Translations under genes and position numbers: made by a program
The notes under the pieces: model-generated
What the model was told of the DNA's origin: nothing
Database searches by the model: none
What the model saw: only the letters and a program-made list of their open reading frames with translations
Shown: one piece after another, positions 54,192-62,964 of the stretch
How the letters are laid out: the number at the start of each line of letters is the position of its first letter
How positions within the stretch are numbered: the first letter of the stretch is position 1
Assembly: GCF_041429775.1 (NCBI RefSeq)
Contig: NZ_CP163421.1
Coordinates: 1,823,001 to 1,887,000, forward strand
Length of the DNA: 64,000 nucleotides
Reading direction: 5' to 3'
DNA from: Glycocaulis abyssi
GTDB taxonomy: Bacteria; Pseudomonadota; Alphaproteobacteria; Caulobacterales; Maricaulaceae

Positions 54192-55205
54192 CTATTTCTG
54201 ATATCGCACGACTTCCTGCTCGATGGCACCGAAGATCGACTTGCCATTCTTGTCGCGCATATCGATGCGGATCGTGTCACCCGGCGTCATGAAGGGTGTT
54301 TTCGGCTTGCCGTCATTGATCGTCTCGATCATGCGGATTTCCGCGATGCACGAATAGCCCTTGCCGCCTTCGCTGACCGGCTTGCCCGGACCACCATCCT
54401 GTTTGTTAGACACCGTGCCGGAACCGACAATCGTGCCTGCCGTCACGGGCCGGGTCTTGGCCAGATGGGCGATCAGTTCTGGAAAGCCAAACGTCATGTC
54501 GACGCCGGCATCCGGCTCGCCAAAAAGCTCTCCGTTATACTGCGAGCGCAGGGGCAAGGAGAGGCGCGCGCCGTCCCAGGCTTCGCCCAGTTCGTCAGGC
54601 GTTACGGCGATGGGCGAAAAGGCCGTCGGCGGCTTGGACTGGAAGAAGCCGAAGCCTTTTGCCAGTTCGCCGGGAATAAGCCCGCGCAAGGACACATCAT
54701 TGCAGATCATCACAAGGCGGATCGCCTTTGCCGCTTCATCGGTCGTGCAGCCCATGGGCGCATCGCCGGTGATGACCGCCACCTCGCCTTCAAAGTCGAG
54801 ACCCCAGGCGTCATCGCCGAGCGGGATGGGCGCGCGCGGTGCCAGGAAGGCGTCCGATCCGCCCTGATACATCAAAGGATCGGTCCAGAAGCTCTCTGGC
54901 ATTTCCGCGCCGCGCGCTTTCCTGACCAGTTCCACATGGTTCACATAGGCCGAGCCGTCGGCCCACTGATAGGCGCGCGGCAGCGGCGAAAGCGCGTCAT
55001 GCTCGTGGAAGCGCTCGCGCGGAATCGTCTCGCGGTGCAGCTCTTCGGAGAGGGTTTCCAGCTTCGGGGCAGCCACGTCCCAGTCATCCAGCGCGGCCTG
55101 CAGGGTGGGCGCGATATGGGAGGCGTCCGTGCACCAGGCGAGGTCTTTCGAGACGACGACCAGCTTTCCATCGCGGGTGCCGTTTTCAAGGCTGGCGAGT
55201 TTCAT
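54192..55205 (-). CDS. Fumarylacetoacetate hydrolase family protein, probable fumarylacetoacetase
   Basis: A 337-residue FAH-fold enzyme that would cut fumarylacetoacetate to fumarate and acetoacetate, the last step of tyrosine breakdown. The C-terminal catalytic domain has GLDFEGEVAVITGD (metal-binding Glu pair), VMICNDVSLRGLIPGELAKG, FQSKPPTAFSP and GTIVGSGTVSN. The last gene of an operon that begins with homogentisate dioxygenase, which supports the specific role. The gap to the preceding gene is 24 bp. A bacterial short form, unlike the 420-residue mammalian enzyme. Confidence 0.88.
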   Translation of the reverse strand: MKLASLENGTRDGKLVVVSKDLAWCTDASHIAPTLQAALDDWDVAAPKLETLSEELHRETIPRERFHEHDALSPLPRAYQWADGSAYVNHVELVRKARGAEMPESFWTDPLMYQGGSDAFLAPRAPIPLGDDAWGLDFEGEVAVITGDAPMGCTTDEAAKAIRLVMICNDVSLRGLIPGELAKGFGFFQSKPPTAFSPIAVTPDELGEAWDGARLSLPLRSQYNGELFGEPDAGVDMTFGFPELIAHLAKTRPVTAGTIVGSGTVSNKQDGGPGKPVSEGGKGYSCIAEIRMIETINDGKPKTPFMTPGDTIRIDMRDKNGKSIFGAIEQEVVRYQK

Positions 55206-55229
55206 GTGCGCGCTTCCTTCTTTTTCAGC

Positions 55230-56279
55230 TCATCTTGTGTGTGGCGGGTCCACCAGCGGACGGGCGGGATAGGGTGATTGGGGAGTCCGCGCTACAGACG
55301 CGCTCCAGGCGATAACCGCATCGAAATGGGAATCCATCAGAGGTTTCAGCCCGGCAGGCGCCCGGCGCGAAGCGGGATCAAATGCCTTGCCTGGATTCTT
55401 CACGTCGCGGCTCATCAGCGGGCCTGCCGCAACCGTCTGCACGGCTTGCGCATCGAGACCGAGGCCGAGGAACCGGCTGGCCGCGTCAAGCGAGGCTTCC
55501 GGACGGGCGAGAAAATCATCACCATCCAGCCAGGCCGTGCGCGCCGGGTCCAGCTTTGCCGAAGCCTCGCGCATCATCGCCAGCTGCGCCTGCCAGACCA
55601 GCGCTGCTATCTGGATATCGGTAAGCTGAAACGCCTGTTCGGGCGGAATCTGACCCAGCAGCGACCCGTCACGGGCGAACATGGTGTAAAGCTGGCGGGC
55701 AAAAGCCCGGCCCGGCTCACTCTTTTTCAGGATTGATGTCAGAAAGACCGGCAGCTCGGACGTCACGAACAAATGGCGCGCATCAGGCCACAGGGCCGCG
55801 CAATCGGAAATCAGTGTATTGGCCGCATTGGTGGGCTTGATGACCACCCGGCCAGCGTCAGCGGGCGGCCTGGCCAGCAGATTCATGTAGAGCGGGAACA
55901 GGCGGTTGAACTCTGCGGTGCGCCCATGCCGCTTCAGGCTGGCCAGCGTCGCCAGCCCGGAGGGTTCACTATAAGCGATCGTGCGCCCCTCCACACTCAG
56001 GCAGCGTGCCAGCAGGGTTGAAGCGCAAAATGCCGAATGCCAGATGAAAGTCGGCGCTGCCTGCTTCTCAGCGGGGGCAGGCAGCTGATTGAACGCCAGC
56101 GCGGCGCGGCGCTTGCCGGTCAGGTCGGCACGCTGATCGAGAAAGGGCGTGGATTCGATAAAGGCGCGATCGGCTTCGACGAACAGAAACTGTCCGGCGC
56201 GCAGATCCAGGTCGAAAGGCAACCAGCGCGGATCTTCGAGCAAGGTGCTCGCCGGCAAGGATACAGCCCCGCCGTTCAT
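55230..56279 (-). CDS. Unassigned protein with sulfotransferase-like P-loop
   Basis: A 349-residue cytoplasmic protein. Residues about 78-92 (FIWHSAFCASTLLARCL) resemble the 5'-phosphosulfate loop of sulfotransferases, and RVVIKPTNAANTLI with HLFVTSELPVF could be the 3' region. Otherwise I do not recognise a family. It overlaps the carbonic anhydrase gene by four bases (ATGA) and is 24 bp from the fumarylacetoacetase gene, so it is an integral part of the operon. It does not look like the glutathione-S-transferase-type maleylacetoacetate isomerase that the pathway would need at this place. Confidence 0.65.
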   Translation of the reverse strand: MNGGAVSLPASTLLEDPRWLPFDLDLRAGQFLFVEADRAFIESTPFLDQRADLTGKRRAALAFNQLPAPAEKQAAPTFIWHSAFCASTLLARCLSVEGRTIAYSEPSGLATLASLKRHGRTAEFNRLFPLYMNLLARPPADAGRVVIKPTNAANTLISDCAALWPDARHLFVTSELPVFLTSILKKSEPGRAFARQLYTMFARDGSLLGQIPPEQAFQLTDIQIAALVWQAQLAMMREASAKLDPARTAWLDGDDFLARPEASLDAASRFLGLGLDAQAVQTVAAGPLMSRDVKNPGKAFDPASRRAPAGLKPLMDSHFDAVIAWSASVARTPQSPYPARPLVDPPHTR

Positions 56280-56917
56280 GACGGGCCGAACCCGGCATCA
56301 ACAATTTCGAAGCGGCCATCGGCGTTGAGCCATTCCAGCTCGCCATCGGCAATGCCGAAACGTGCACCGTGCAGGACCAGCGTGCCGGATTGCACGGCCT
56401 CCGCGATGAAGGGGAAGGACATCAGCCGCTCCAGCGAGCGCTTGATCGAACCCAGCTCCATCGTGTCACACAGATGCTCGGTATCGGCGTCCTCACCCAG
56501 CTCGCGCCGGGCCTCGTCGAGTACGGGTTTTAGCGGATCGAGCCAGCGTTCGATGAACTGCGTGCCCGCCGCACCGCCCGTTGCGGCGGCGTGGACCCCG
56601 CCACAGCTCTTGTGGCCCAGCACGACGATATGCGCGACGCCCAGCGCCTTGACGGAAAACTCCAGCGCGGCGGAGACGCCATGGTGTGCGCCGTCCGGCT
56701 CGTAGGGCGGAACGAGATTGGCGACATTGCGGATGATGAAAAGCTCGCCGGGACCAGCATCGAATATCGCTGCCGGATCAACGCGGCTGTCAGCGCAGCC
56801 AATCACCAGCGCATGGGGTGTCTGCCCCTTGGCGAGATTTTGCCAGATGCGTTGCTTGCGCTCGAAGCGCTCGGCGCGGAAGCGGGCGAAGCCCTCATGC
56901 AGGCGGGTCGGTATCAT
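56276..56917 (-). CDS. Beta-carbonic anhydrase
   Basis: A 213-residue zinc enzyme that interconverts CO2 and bicarbonate in the cytoplasm. Zinc ligands are visible in VIGCADSRVDP (Cys, with the Asp-Arg pair) and VLGHKSCGGVHAA (His and Cys). Length and motif spacing fit the beta class (Can/CynT). It sits between the PII-like gene (45 bp upstream) and the P-loop protein gene, which it overlaps by four bases. Beside SbtA, its job is to balance imported bicarbonate and CO2. Confidence 0.93.
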   Translation of the reverse strand: MIPTRLHEGFARFRAERFERKQRIWQNLAKGQTPHALVIGCADSRVDPAAIFDAGPGELFIIRNVANLVPPYEPDGAHHGVSAALEFSVKALGVAHIVVLGHKSCGGVHAAATGGAAGTQFIERWLDPLKPVLDEARRELGEDADTEHLCDTMELGSIKRSLERLMSFPFIAEAVQSGTLVLHGARFGIADGELEWLNADGRFEIVDAGFGPS

Positions 56918-56962
56918 GTCTGGCGGTCTAACCTTCGATCAGGTGAGCGGCAAGCAGGCGGG

Positions 56963-57274
56963 TCAGAAGCGCTCGGCGCGCACGACCTGCACGTCGGACA
57001 CCATGACGATGCCGATCTGGCGCTCCAGCAGCGCGTAGACGCGCTCCAGCACGGTGTCGAGCATGGCCGGATCGATGACGGCAAGCACCATCATCATGCG
57101 GTCCGCATTGGTGATCTGGCCCTCGCGCGACCAGCTACCGTTTGCCCCGCGCCCTGATTTGGCGGGCAGCACGGTCCAGCCCTTCACACCCGCCTTTTCC
57201 AGCACGCCCTCAAGGCGCGGCACGGCGGGCATTTCGATAATGATCTCAAGGCGCTTTTTAAGGCTGGTCTGCAT
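56963..57274 (-). CDS. SbtB-like PII regulatory protein
   Basis: A 103-residue protein with the ferredoxin-like PII fold: KKRLEIIIEMPAVPRLEGVL, KAGVKGWTVLPAKSGRG and ITNADRMMMVLAVIDPAMLD. Its position 4 bp after the bicarbonate transporter gene identifies it as SbtB, which in cyanobacteria binds adenine nucleotides (including cAMP and c-di-AMP) and controls SbtA. The T-loop region (KSGRGANGSWSREG) lacks the uridylylated Tyr of GlnB. The C-terminal redox loop of some cyanobacterial SbtB proteins is absent. Confidence 0.82.
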   Translation of the reverse strand: MQTSLKKRLEIIIEMPAVPRLEGVLEKAGVKGWTVLPAKSGRGANGSWSREGQITNADRMMMVLAVIDPAMLDTVLERVYALLERQIGIVMVSDVQVVRAERF

Positions 57275-57278
57275 CGGT

Positions 57279-58280
57279 CTAGCCTCCAGTGCCGGTTACA
57301 AGCCGGGCAAGCCAGAAATAGAGCGGAATGCCCGCCACCAGATTGAACGGGAAGGTGATCCCCAGCGCCAGCGTGAGCGAGATGGCAGGGCGCGCTTCGG
57401 GCAGGGCAAGGCGCAGGGCTGCGGGCACGGCGATATAGCTGGCAGACGCCGCGAGCGTCATCAGAAGGCCCAGACTGCCTGCGTCCAGCCCCACTGCGAG
57501 GCCCGTTCCCATCCCCGCCAGTGCGCCGATGAGCGGCATGTAAAGGCCAAAGCCGATGACGCCGGGTTTCAGGACGCGCCAGTTGCGAAGAAGTCCCCTG
57601 CCCGCCACCAGCCCCATATCAAGCAGGAACAGGCAGAGCACGCCGCGGAAGATATCGTTGAAGAAGGGAGACACCGCCTCCATGCCGCGCGGGCCGGTCA
57701 TCCAGCCGATAAAGAACGCGCCGATCAGCAGCACGATGGAGCCGTTGGCGGCGATCTCTTTCAGGACCGAGAGGCGGCTTTCGCCATGCCCCTCCCCGCC
57801 ATTGGAGGCGCGCGCGGCGGAGCCTGCGAGGATCAGCGCGGTAACAATCGCTGGCGCTTCCATGGCAGCCGCAACCGCCACCATGAAGCCTTCGCCGGGC
57901 GTTTCGAGAAAGCGCGCCGCATCGCTGGCGGCGATGAAGGTGACGATGGAGATGGAGCCGTAATGGGCGGCGATGGCGGCTGCATCAATGCGCCCGACCT
58001 TCGTGGTCAGCATGAGCATGCCAAAGCCCAGAACCGGCAGGAGCGCGGAGAGCACGATGCCCGACAGGATGGCCCCGCCGACCGACCAGGTGAGGTCTCC
58101 GGCGGCCATCTCGGCCCCGCCCTTGAAGCCGATCGCCATGACCAGATAGAGCGAGAGCGCCTTGGCGATAGCCTCGGGGATGGAGAGGTCCGACCGGACA
58201 AAAGCCGCGATCAGCCCCAGCACGAAGAACAGGATGGGCGGGGAGATCAGATTGGCTTCAGCCAGCGTGAAAATATCCAT
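57279..58280 (-). CDS. sbtA: Sodium-dependent bicarbonate transporter SbtA
   Basis: A 333-residue inner-membrane protein with about ten hydrophobic segments in two inverted halves. Typical phrases are SPPILFFVLGLIAAFVRSDL at the start and AAHYGSISIVTFIAASDA, with MEAPAIVTALILA in the core. In the second half, LFLLDMGLVAG and LLMTLAASASYIAVPAALR recur as in SbtA. A hydrophilic loop (about 172-190) separates the halves. It should import bicarbonate with sodium. The ATG is 23 bp after the homogentisate dioxygenase stop, and the regulator SbtB follows after 4 bp. Confidence 0.9.
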   Translation of the reverse strand: MDIFTLAEANLISPPILFFVLGLIAAFVRSDLSIPEAIAKALSLYLVMAIGFKGGAEMAAGDLTWSVGGAILSGIVLSALLPVLGFGMLMLTTKVGRIDAAAIAAHYGSISIVTFIAASDAARFLETPGEGFMVAVAAAMEAPAIVTALILAGSAARASNGGEGHGESRLSVLKEIAANGSIVLLIGAFFIGWMTGPRGMEAVSPFFNDIFRGVLCLFLLDMGLVAGRGLLRNWRVLKPGVIGFGLYMPLIGALAGMGTGLAVGLDAGSLGLLMTLAASASYIAVPAALRLALPEARPAISLTLALGITFPFNLVAGIPLYFWLARLVTGTGG

Positions 58281-58303
58281 GCCCCGCCCCGGTCAGATGT
58301 TCG

Positions 58304-59452
58304 CTACTCAGCCGCCTGTTTCGGCTTCCACGAGTGAACGTAGTCGAGATTCTCGACGCTGGCAGCGCCCTCGCCCACATCCAGCGGATCACGGGTATCG
58401 ATCATCACGGCATACTCGTCCGTCGCAGGCTTTTTCTGCGTGAACATGTTGGCCAGCGCTTTGGGGTGCGGGCCGTGGGTGAAGCCTGCCGGGTGGAAGG
58501 TCATCATGCCCGCATCGATGCCGTCGCGGCTGAAGAAATCGCCCGCGTGGTAGAACAGCACTTCATCGTAGTCATTATTGTTGTGGAAGAACGGCACTTT
58601 GAGCGCACCCGGATCAGTCTCGAAGGGGCGCGGGGCAAAGGTGCAGATCACGAACCGGTCCGACAGGAAGGTCGTGTGCGCGCTCGGCGGCACGTGATAG
58701 CGATGGCTCATCAGCGGGCGGATATCGCGCACGTTCAGGCGCACCGGATAAAGCTCTCCATGCCAGCCTGCGGCATCGAGCGGATTATACGGGTAGGTGA
58801 TGCGGCTGACCTGCCCGCGCTTTTTCACGTGGACCACCCATTCATGGTCCTCATCGGCCTGCTGGGCGAAATACGCCTCGTCCATGGCAGGCACGTCCAG
58901 CACGGCCGGATCGAAGATCGCATGGGGCCCTAGCAGGCCGCGGTCGGGCAGGGTGAAGTGGGTATTGGTGGCCTCCACCATCAGCACGGAGGTCGCTTCG
59001 GACGGCACCAGCCGCCACATCGTCGCGCGCGGCAGGATGATGTAATCGCCCGCCTCATAGGCCAGATGGCCGAAATCGCAGAAGAGCGAGCCCTTGCCGG
59101 TATGGATGAAGAGCAGCTGGTCGCCATCGCCATTGCGGGCAAGGCCGCTCATCGGCTTTTCCAGCTTCCACAGGCGTATATCGCAGCTATTGTTGAACAG
59201 CACGGACGGGCTCGACCACGGCACGTCGTCCGGGCGGTTCAGCTTGGTCAGATCAAACGCGCGCGGCTGCAGCGGGCCTTCAAACTTCACCCAGCCAGTG
59301 GGCGGGCGCTTGTGGTGGAGGAAGGCGGCGGGGCCGAAGAACCCTTCCTTGGACATTTCGCGCTCATAGGGCGCGTGTTCGGGAAAATCGGCATGGGCCT
59401 GACGCGAGGCATCGCCTTCGCTGCGGGAGGTGTAAATCCATTTGCGCGCCAT
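58304..59452 (-). CDS. hmgA: Homogentisate 1,2-dioxygenase
   Basis: A 382-residue iron enzyme that opens the ring of homogentisate in tyrosine and phenylalanine breakdown. It is a cupin; FTHGPHPKAL and SHRYHVPPSAHT hold candidate iron ligands, with DEVLFYHAGDFF between. It belongs to the shorter alphaproteobacterial form (human HGD 445). ATG 59452 is chosen because GGAG lies 8 bases upstream and the family starts MARKW. First gene of the operon. A perfect inverted repeat upstream (59482-59505) is a likely operator. The sequence has no gap or frameshift. Confidence 0.9.
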   Translation of the reverse strand: MARKWIYTSRSEGDASRQAHADFPEHAPYEREMSKEGFFGPAAFLHHKRPPTGWVKFEGPLQPRAFDLTKLNRPDDVPWSSPSVLFNNSCDIRLWKLEKPMSGLARNGDGDQLLFIHTGKGSLFCDFGHLAYEAGDYIILPRATMWRLVPSEATSVLMVEATNTHFTLPDRGLLGPHAIFDPAVLDVPAMDEAYFAQQADEDHEWVVHVKKRGQVSRITYPYNPLDAAGWHGELYPVRLNVRDIRPLMSHRYHVPPSAHTTFLSDRFVICTFAPRPFETDPGALKVPFFHNNNDYDEVLFYHAGDFFSRDGIDAGMMTFHPAGFTHGPHPKALANMFTQKKPATDEYAVMIDTRDPLDVGEGAASVENLDYVHSWKPKQAAE

Positions 59453-59481
59453 GACATGTTCTCCGTTCTGCCGGACCATCA

Positions 59482-59505
59482 ATTTAGTTACATTTGAAAC
59501 TAAAT
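59482..59505. promoter_or_regulatory. Operator candidate upstream of hmgA
   Basis: ATTTAGTT-N8-AACTAAAT is a perfect 8-bp inverted repeat 30 bp before the hmgA start codon. Its AT-rich character stands out from the surroundings. The size and spacing fit a MarR- or GntR-type dimer repressor, but no such gene is in the window. Confidence 0.6.
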
Positions 59506-59587
59506 GAAAGAGGCTTCGCGGCAAGGGGTGTCTGGCGTCGCAGTCTGCCTGAGCGCAGATGGGCTGGCAAAGGGTGAGTGAGGGCTC

Positions 59588-60622
59588 CTACTGCGCCGTA
59601 CAGGCGCGAAAAGCCGTCACCGTGTCCTGCCGCGTTTCCAGCGCCTCATAGGCCGGCCAGTGCAGATCCGTGGCGATCATCGCCACGCCCGCGTCGGCAA
59701 ACGCCGCAAAAATGCTGGTATCACCGCTTTCGAGCACTTCGCCATCGATATGCCAGAGCGTGCCGGCAACCGGCGGGATGCCCGCCTCCAGAAGATGGGC
59801 CCAGGCCGCCGGGTTCAGCTCGCGCTGGACGCCGGACCAGCCGATGAGACGGGCCGGGTCGACGCCGGCAGCGCGCAGTGTCTCAAGGCGTTCAGGGTCG
59901 GTGAGCTGGATCGAGATCACGACCTCATCGCTGACTGCCGCTGCGCGCAACGCATCCTCAACCTCATAAGTGATGACCATGGCGTAGGAGAGCGCGTCAT
60001 TGGCGAGGATCGCCTCCACCAGCTCCTCCACCGGCACGGTGCGCTTCAGGTCCAGCTGGACGAAGGCGCGGCCGCGCGCCCAGCTGAGCACTTCTGACAG
60101 GCTGGGGATACGATAGGGGGTCAGCTCACCTTCATTATCAACCAGCTGGACAGCCGACAGCTCGGCGAAGGTCAGGTCAGAAATATTGCCGGTTCCGTTG
60201 GTGGTCCGGTCAAGGCTTTCATCGTGCATCATCACCAGCACACCATCGGCGGTGCGGCGCACATCCATTTCCAGCAGCATCGGACCACCCGATAGCGTAT
60301 TGGCGAAAGTCTCGATCGCGTGCTCGGGAAAGCCCGGCTCGACCCCGCCACGATGCGCGCTGATAAGCGTCACATCCCGGTCCGTCAGGCAGCGCAGTAC
60401 ATCGGGGATGGACTGCCCTTCGGGCGCGATCGCCGCCACCAGCGGTTCCGGCAGGGAACTCTGGACAGGCTCCGCATCCGCCAGACGCCGCTCGGCCTCT
60501 GAAACCTCGCCGGACGGTTCGGGCATTTCGATCTCGCCGACCGGTTCCGGGCAGGCGGCGAGCATGAGAGAGAGAGTCGAAATGCCGACCAGTTTCAGAA
60601 CAGCAGGATCAATGAGACGCAT
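59588..60622 (-). CDS. Glycerophosphodiester phosphodiesterase-family lipoprotein
   Basis: A 344-residue lipoprotein (lipobox LAAC, Cys24) with a proline- and glutamate-rich linker (about 25-65) and a GDPD TIM barrel (about 85-340). The active-site motifs are ISAHRGGVEPGFPEHAIETF (His-Arg and Glu-x-Ser/Ala-type) and EMDVRRTADGVLVMMHDESLDRTT (Glu-x-Asp and HD). FVQLDLKRT follows. It would cleave glycerophosphodiesters at the cell envelope. It stands alone between hmgA and the isoaspartyl peptidase gene. Confidence 0.9.
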   Translation of the reverse strand: MRLIDPAVLKLVGISTLSLMLAACPEPVGEIEMPEPSGEVSEAERRLADAEPVQSSLPEPLVAAIAPEGQSIPDVLRCLTDRDVTLISAHRGGVEPGFPEHAIETFANTLSGGPMLLEMDVRRTADGVLVMMHDESLDRTTNGTGNISDLTFAELSAVQLVDNEGELTPYRIPSLSEVLSWARGRAFVQLDLKRTVPVEELVEAILANDALSYAMVITYEVEDALRAAAVSDEVVISIQLTDPERLETLRAAGVDPARLIGWSGVQRELNPAAWAHLLEAGIPPVAGTLWHIDGEVLESGDTSIFAAFADAGVAMIATDLHWPAYEALETRQDTVTAFRACTAQ

Positions 60623-60700
60623 GGAAACCCCACGAGGATTGATTGGACGTTGCAGGGCTACTAGCCCAAACAGGCGACAGGGCTGTGACGGCCCGAAACC

Positions 60701-61777
60701 CTACTCATCACCATAGATGGCCACATACGGCTCGCGCCCCAGCCCCCAGCTGGCCCGGTACATGCCCGGCGTGTTCATCGCCCAGATGGGCTGGCCCACG
60801 AACAGCATGACGATACCGCCATCCCCGCCATCGGCCTCAAGGGTTTCCATCATGCGGTCGGCGGCGATCTGTGCGGCTTCCTCAAAGCTGTGCTGCTCGA
60901 ACATCAGCCGGTTGGCCTCATGGCAGATGGCGGCGGCAACGTTGAAGCGGATGAAATACTCGCCCGTGCCGGTGGCCGAGAGGCCGCAGCGCCGGTCCGC
61001 CCAGGTGCCTGCGCCGATGATCGGGGTGTCGCCGACCCGGCCCCATCTTTTGGCCGTGGTGCCGCCGGTCGATGTGCCAGCGACGGTGACACCATGCGTA
61101 TCCATCACCACCACGCCGACCGTGCCGAAGCGGTGCTCGCGCTCCATCAGGTCCAGCGCGCCTTCACGGATCGGTTCAGGGTCCGGCGCGCCTTCGGGGC
61201 GCGGCGGGACGGGCAATCCCATGCGCTCAACCTGGCGTTCCATCGCCTGCCAGCGCCGTTCGGTGAAGAAGAAGGATTGTTCAGCCGTCTCCAGTTCGCG
61301 CTCGGCGGCGAAGTTCTCCGCGCCGTCGCCGATCAGCATGACATGCGGGCTGTGCTCCATCACGGCTCTGGCCAGCGAGATGGGATGGCGCACCCCTGTC
61401 ACGCCCGCCACCGCGCCGGCAGCGCGCGAATGGCCGGCCATGATGGAGGCATCCAGCTCCACCCGGCCTTCGGAGGTAAACACCGCGCCGCGTCCGGCAT
61501 TGAACTTGGGATCGTCTTCCAGCACGCGGATGACGGCTTCAACCACATCCACCCCGTCCGCGCCGCCGGACAGCAGATTGCCGCCCAGCTCCAGAGCGGC
61601 CTGCAAGGCAGCGCGATAGGCGGCCTCGGTTTCGGCGTCCATGGCGCCGCGTTCGATCACCCCGGCCCCGCCGTGAATGATGATGGACCATTCCAGCTCG
61701 CCCGATCTTTCCGAACCCGCCTGCGCGGCCGGGACGGCGAACAACAGGGCGGCAAGGGCAAGCAGTGTACGGATCAT
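60701..61777 (-). CDS. Isoaspartyl peptidase / L-asparaginase (Ntn hydrolase), exported
   Basis: A 358-residue enzyme with a signal peptide (MIRTLLALAALLFAVPAAQA). It is a plant-type asparaginase that cleaves itself at the Thr in FGTVGVVVMDTHG and then hydrolyses isoaspartyl dipeptides or asparagine. IIHGGAGVIERGAM and FNAGRGAVFTSEGRVELDAS are the alpha-subunit signatures, and GATG-like SATGTGEYFIR is in the beta subunit. ATG 61777 is used since GGAG lies 6 bases upstream and the signal peptide then starts properly. Export is less common than a cytoplasmic location. Confidence 0.9.
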   Translation of the reverse strand: MIRTLLALAALLFAVPAAQAGSERSGELEWSIIIHGGAGVIERGAMDAETEAAYRAALQAALELGGNLLSGGADGVDVVEAVIRVLEDDPKFNAGRGAVFTSEGRVELDASIMAGHSRAAGAVAGVTGVRHPISLARAVMEHSPHVMLIGDGAENFAAERELETAEQSFFFTERRWQAMERQVERMGLPVPPRPEGAPDPEPIREGALDLMEREHRFGTVGVVVMDTHGVTVAGTSTGGTTAKRWGRVGDTPIIGAGTWADRRCGLSATGTGEYFIRFNVAAAICHEANRLMFEQHSFEEAAQIAADRMMETLEADGGDGGIVMLFVGQPIWAMNTPGMYRASWGLGREPYVAIYGDE

Positions 61778-61822
61778 CATCAACTCCATGACTTGGCGGC
61801 AACGGGACATGATAGCGCGGGA

Positions 61823-62797
61823 TCAGAAGGTGAGGATAACTTTGCCCTTCACCCGGCGCTCCATGATGTCGGCAAAGGCTTTGGCAAATTCGTCCAGCGG
61901 ATAGGCGGCGGAAATGTGCGGCACGATCTTTCCGGTTTCGTAGAGATCGAACAGTTCTTTCATGTTCTGCGCGTTCTCACGCGGATTGCGGCCTGCCCAC
62001 GCGCCCCAGAACACGCCGAGAATATCGCGGCTGTTGAGCAGGGCCAGATTGAGCGGAACTTTCGGGATCGGCCCGGCCGCAAAGCCGATGACGAGATAGC
62101 GCCCACCCCAGCCGGTCGCGCGCAGCGCCGCTTCGGAATAATCCCCGCCGACGGGATCGTAGACCACGTCCACGCCCTTGTTTGCCGTGATCTCGCGCAC
62201 GCGGGCCTTCAGGTCCTCGGTGGCATAATTGATCAGCTCGTCGGCCCCGCCCTCGCGCGCGATTTCCAGCTTCTCTGCCGAGCTGGCGGCTGCGATCACC
62301 TTCGCGCCCATGGCTTTCGCCAGCTGCACGGTGGCAAGGCCAACGCCACCGGCAGCGCCCAGCACCAGCACGGTCTCGCCGGGTTGCAGCTTCGCGCGCT
62401 GTTTGAGCGCGTGGTAGGAGGTGCCGTAGATCGTGGTGAAGGCAGCGGCATGCTCAAAGCTCATTGCGTCGGGGATGGGGATTACCTGGGCTGCGGGCGC
62501 AACGGCCTGCTCGGCAAACCCGCCCAGCATGGTCGCCACGATCACCCGGTCGCCCGGCTTGAAGCCGGCGGCGCCCTTGCCAAGCTCGGAGACCACGCCG
62601 GCGCATTCCGTTCCCGGAATGAAGGGGAAGGGCGGCTGGGCCTGATACTTGCCCTCAACCAGAAGGATATCGGGGAAATTGACGCCCGCTGCCTTCACAT
62701 CAACCTGCACAAAGCCCTCATTCAGCGGCGGAGCGTCCACCTCGGCGACTTCCAGATTCTCGTAGGGGCCAAATTCCTTGCAGATCAAAGCGCGCAT
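61823..62797 (-). CDS. NADPH:quinone oxidoreductase family protein
   Basis: A 324-residue zinc-independent medium-chain dehydrogenase. The N-terminal GroES-like domain (about 1-120) has AAGVNFPDILLVEGKYQ and FIPGTECAGVV, and the nucleotide domain has VLVLGAAGGVGLATVQLAKAMGAKVIAAASS. The zinc-site cysteines of alcohol dehydrogenases are absent. GVDVVYDPVGGD and RVKGKVILTF complete the family pattern. It reduces quinones or enones with NADPH. ATG 62797 has AAGGAC upstream. It lies 45 bp before the peptidase gene in the same direction. Substrate not predictable. Confidence 0.88.
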   Translation of the reverse strand: MRALICKEFGPYENLEVAEVDAPPLNEGFVQVDVKAAGVNFPDILLVEGKYQAQPPFPFIPGTECAGVVSELGKGAAGFKPGDRVIVATMLGGFAEQAVAPAAQVIPIPDAMSFEHAAAFTTIYGTSYHALKQRAKLQPGETVLVLGAAGGVGLATVQLAKAMGAKVIAAASSAEKLEIAREGGADELINYATEDLKARVREITANKGVDVVYDPVGGDYSEAALRATGWGGRYLVIGFAAGPIPKVPLNLALLNSRDILGVFWGAWAGRNPRENAQNMKELFDLYETGKIVPHISAAYPLDEFAKAFADIMERRVKGKVILTF

Positions 62798-62964
62798 GCG
62801 GCGTGTCCTTTTTGCGAACGGGTCGGTTCGCCCAGACCATAGAGGCCAAGGCGCACCAAGGGCAATGCGCGCCTGCCTCACGGCTCCTGGTGCGGCCCTC
62901 TGACACTTGATGGCGCTGGCGCTTCGCCGCATAAGGCTTGGGTCACGCCAGCGAGGCCCGCCCC

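Noticed and set aside
60890-62842. Open frame of about 650 codons on the plus strand across the peptidase and quinone oxidoreductase genes
   Set aside because: It spans two convincing minus-strand genes and the gap between them, which no real gene would do; its translation resembles no protein.
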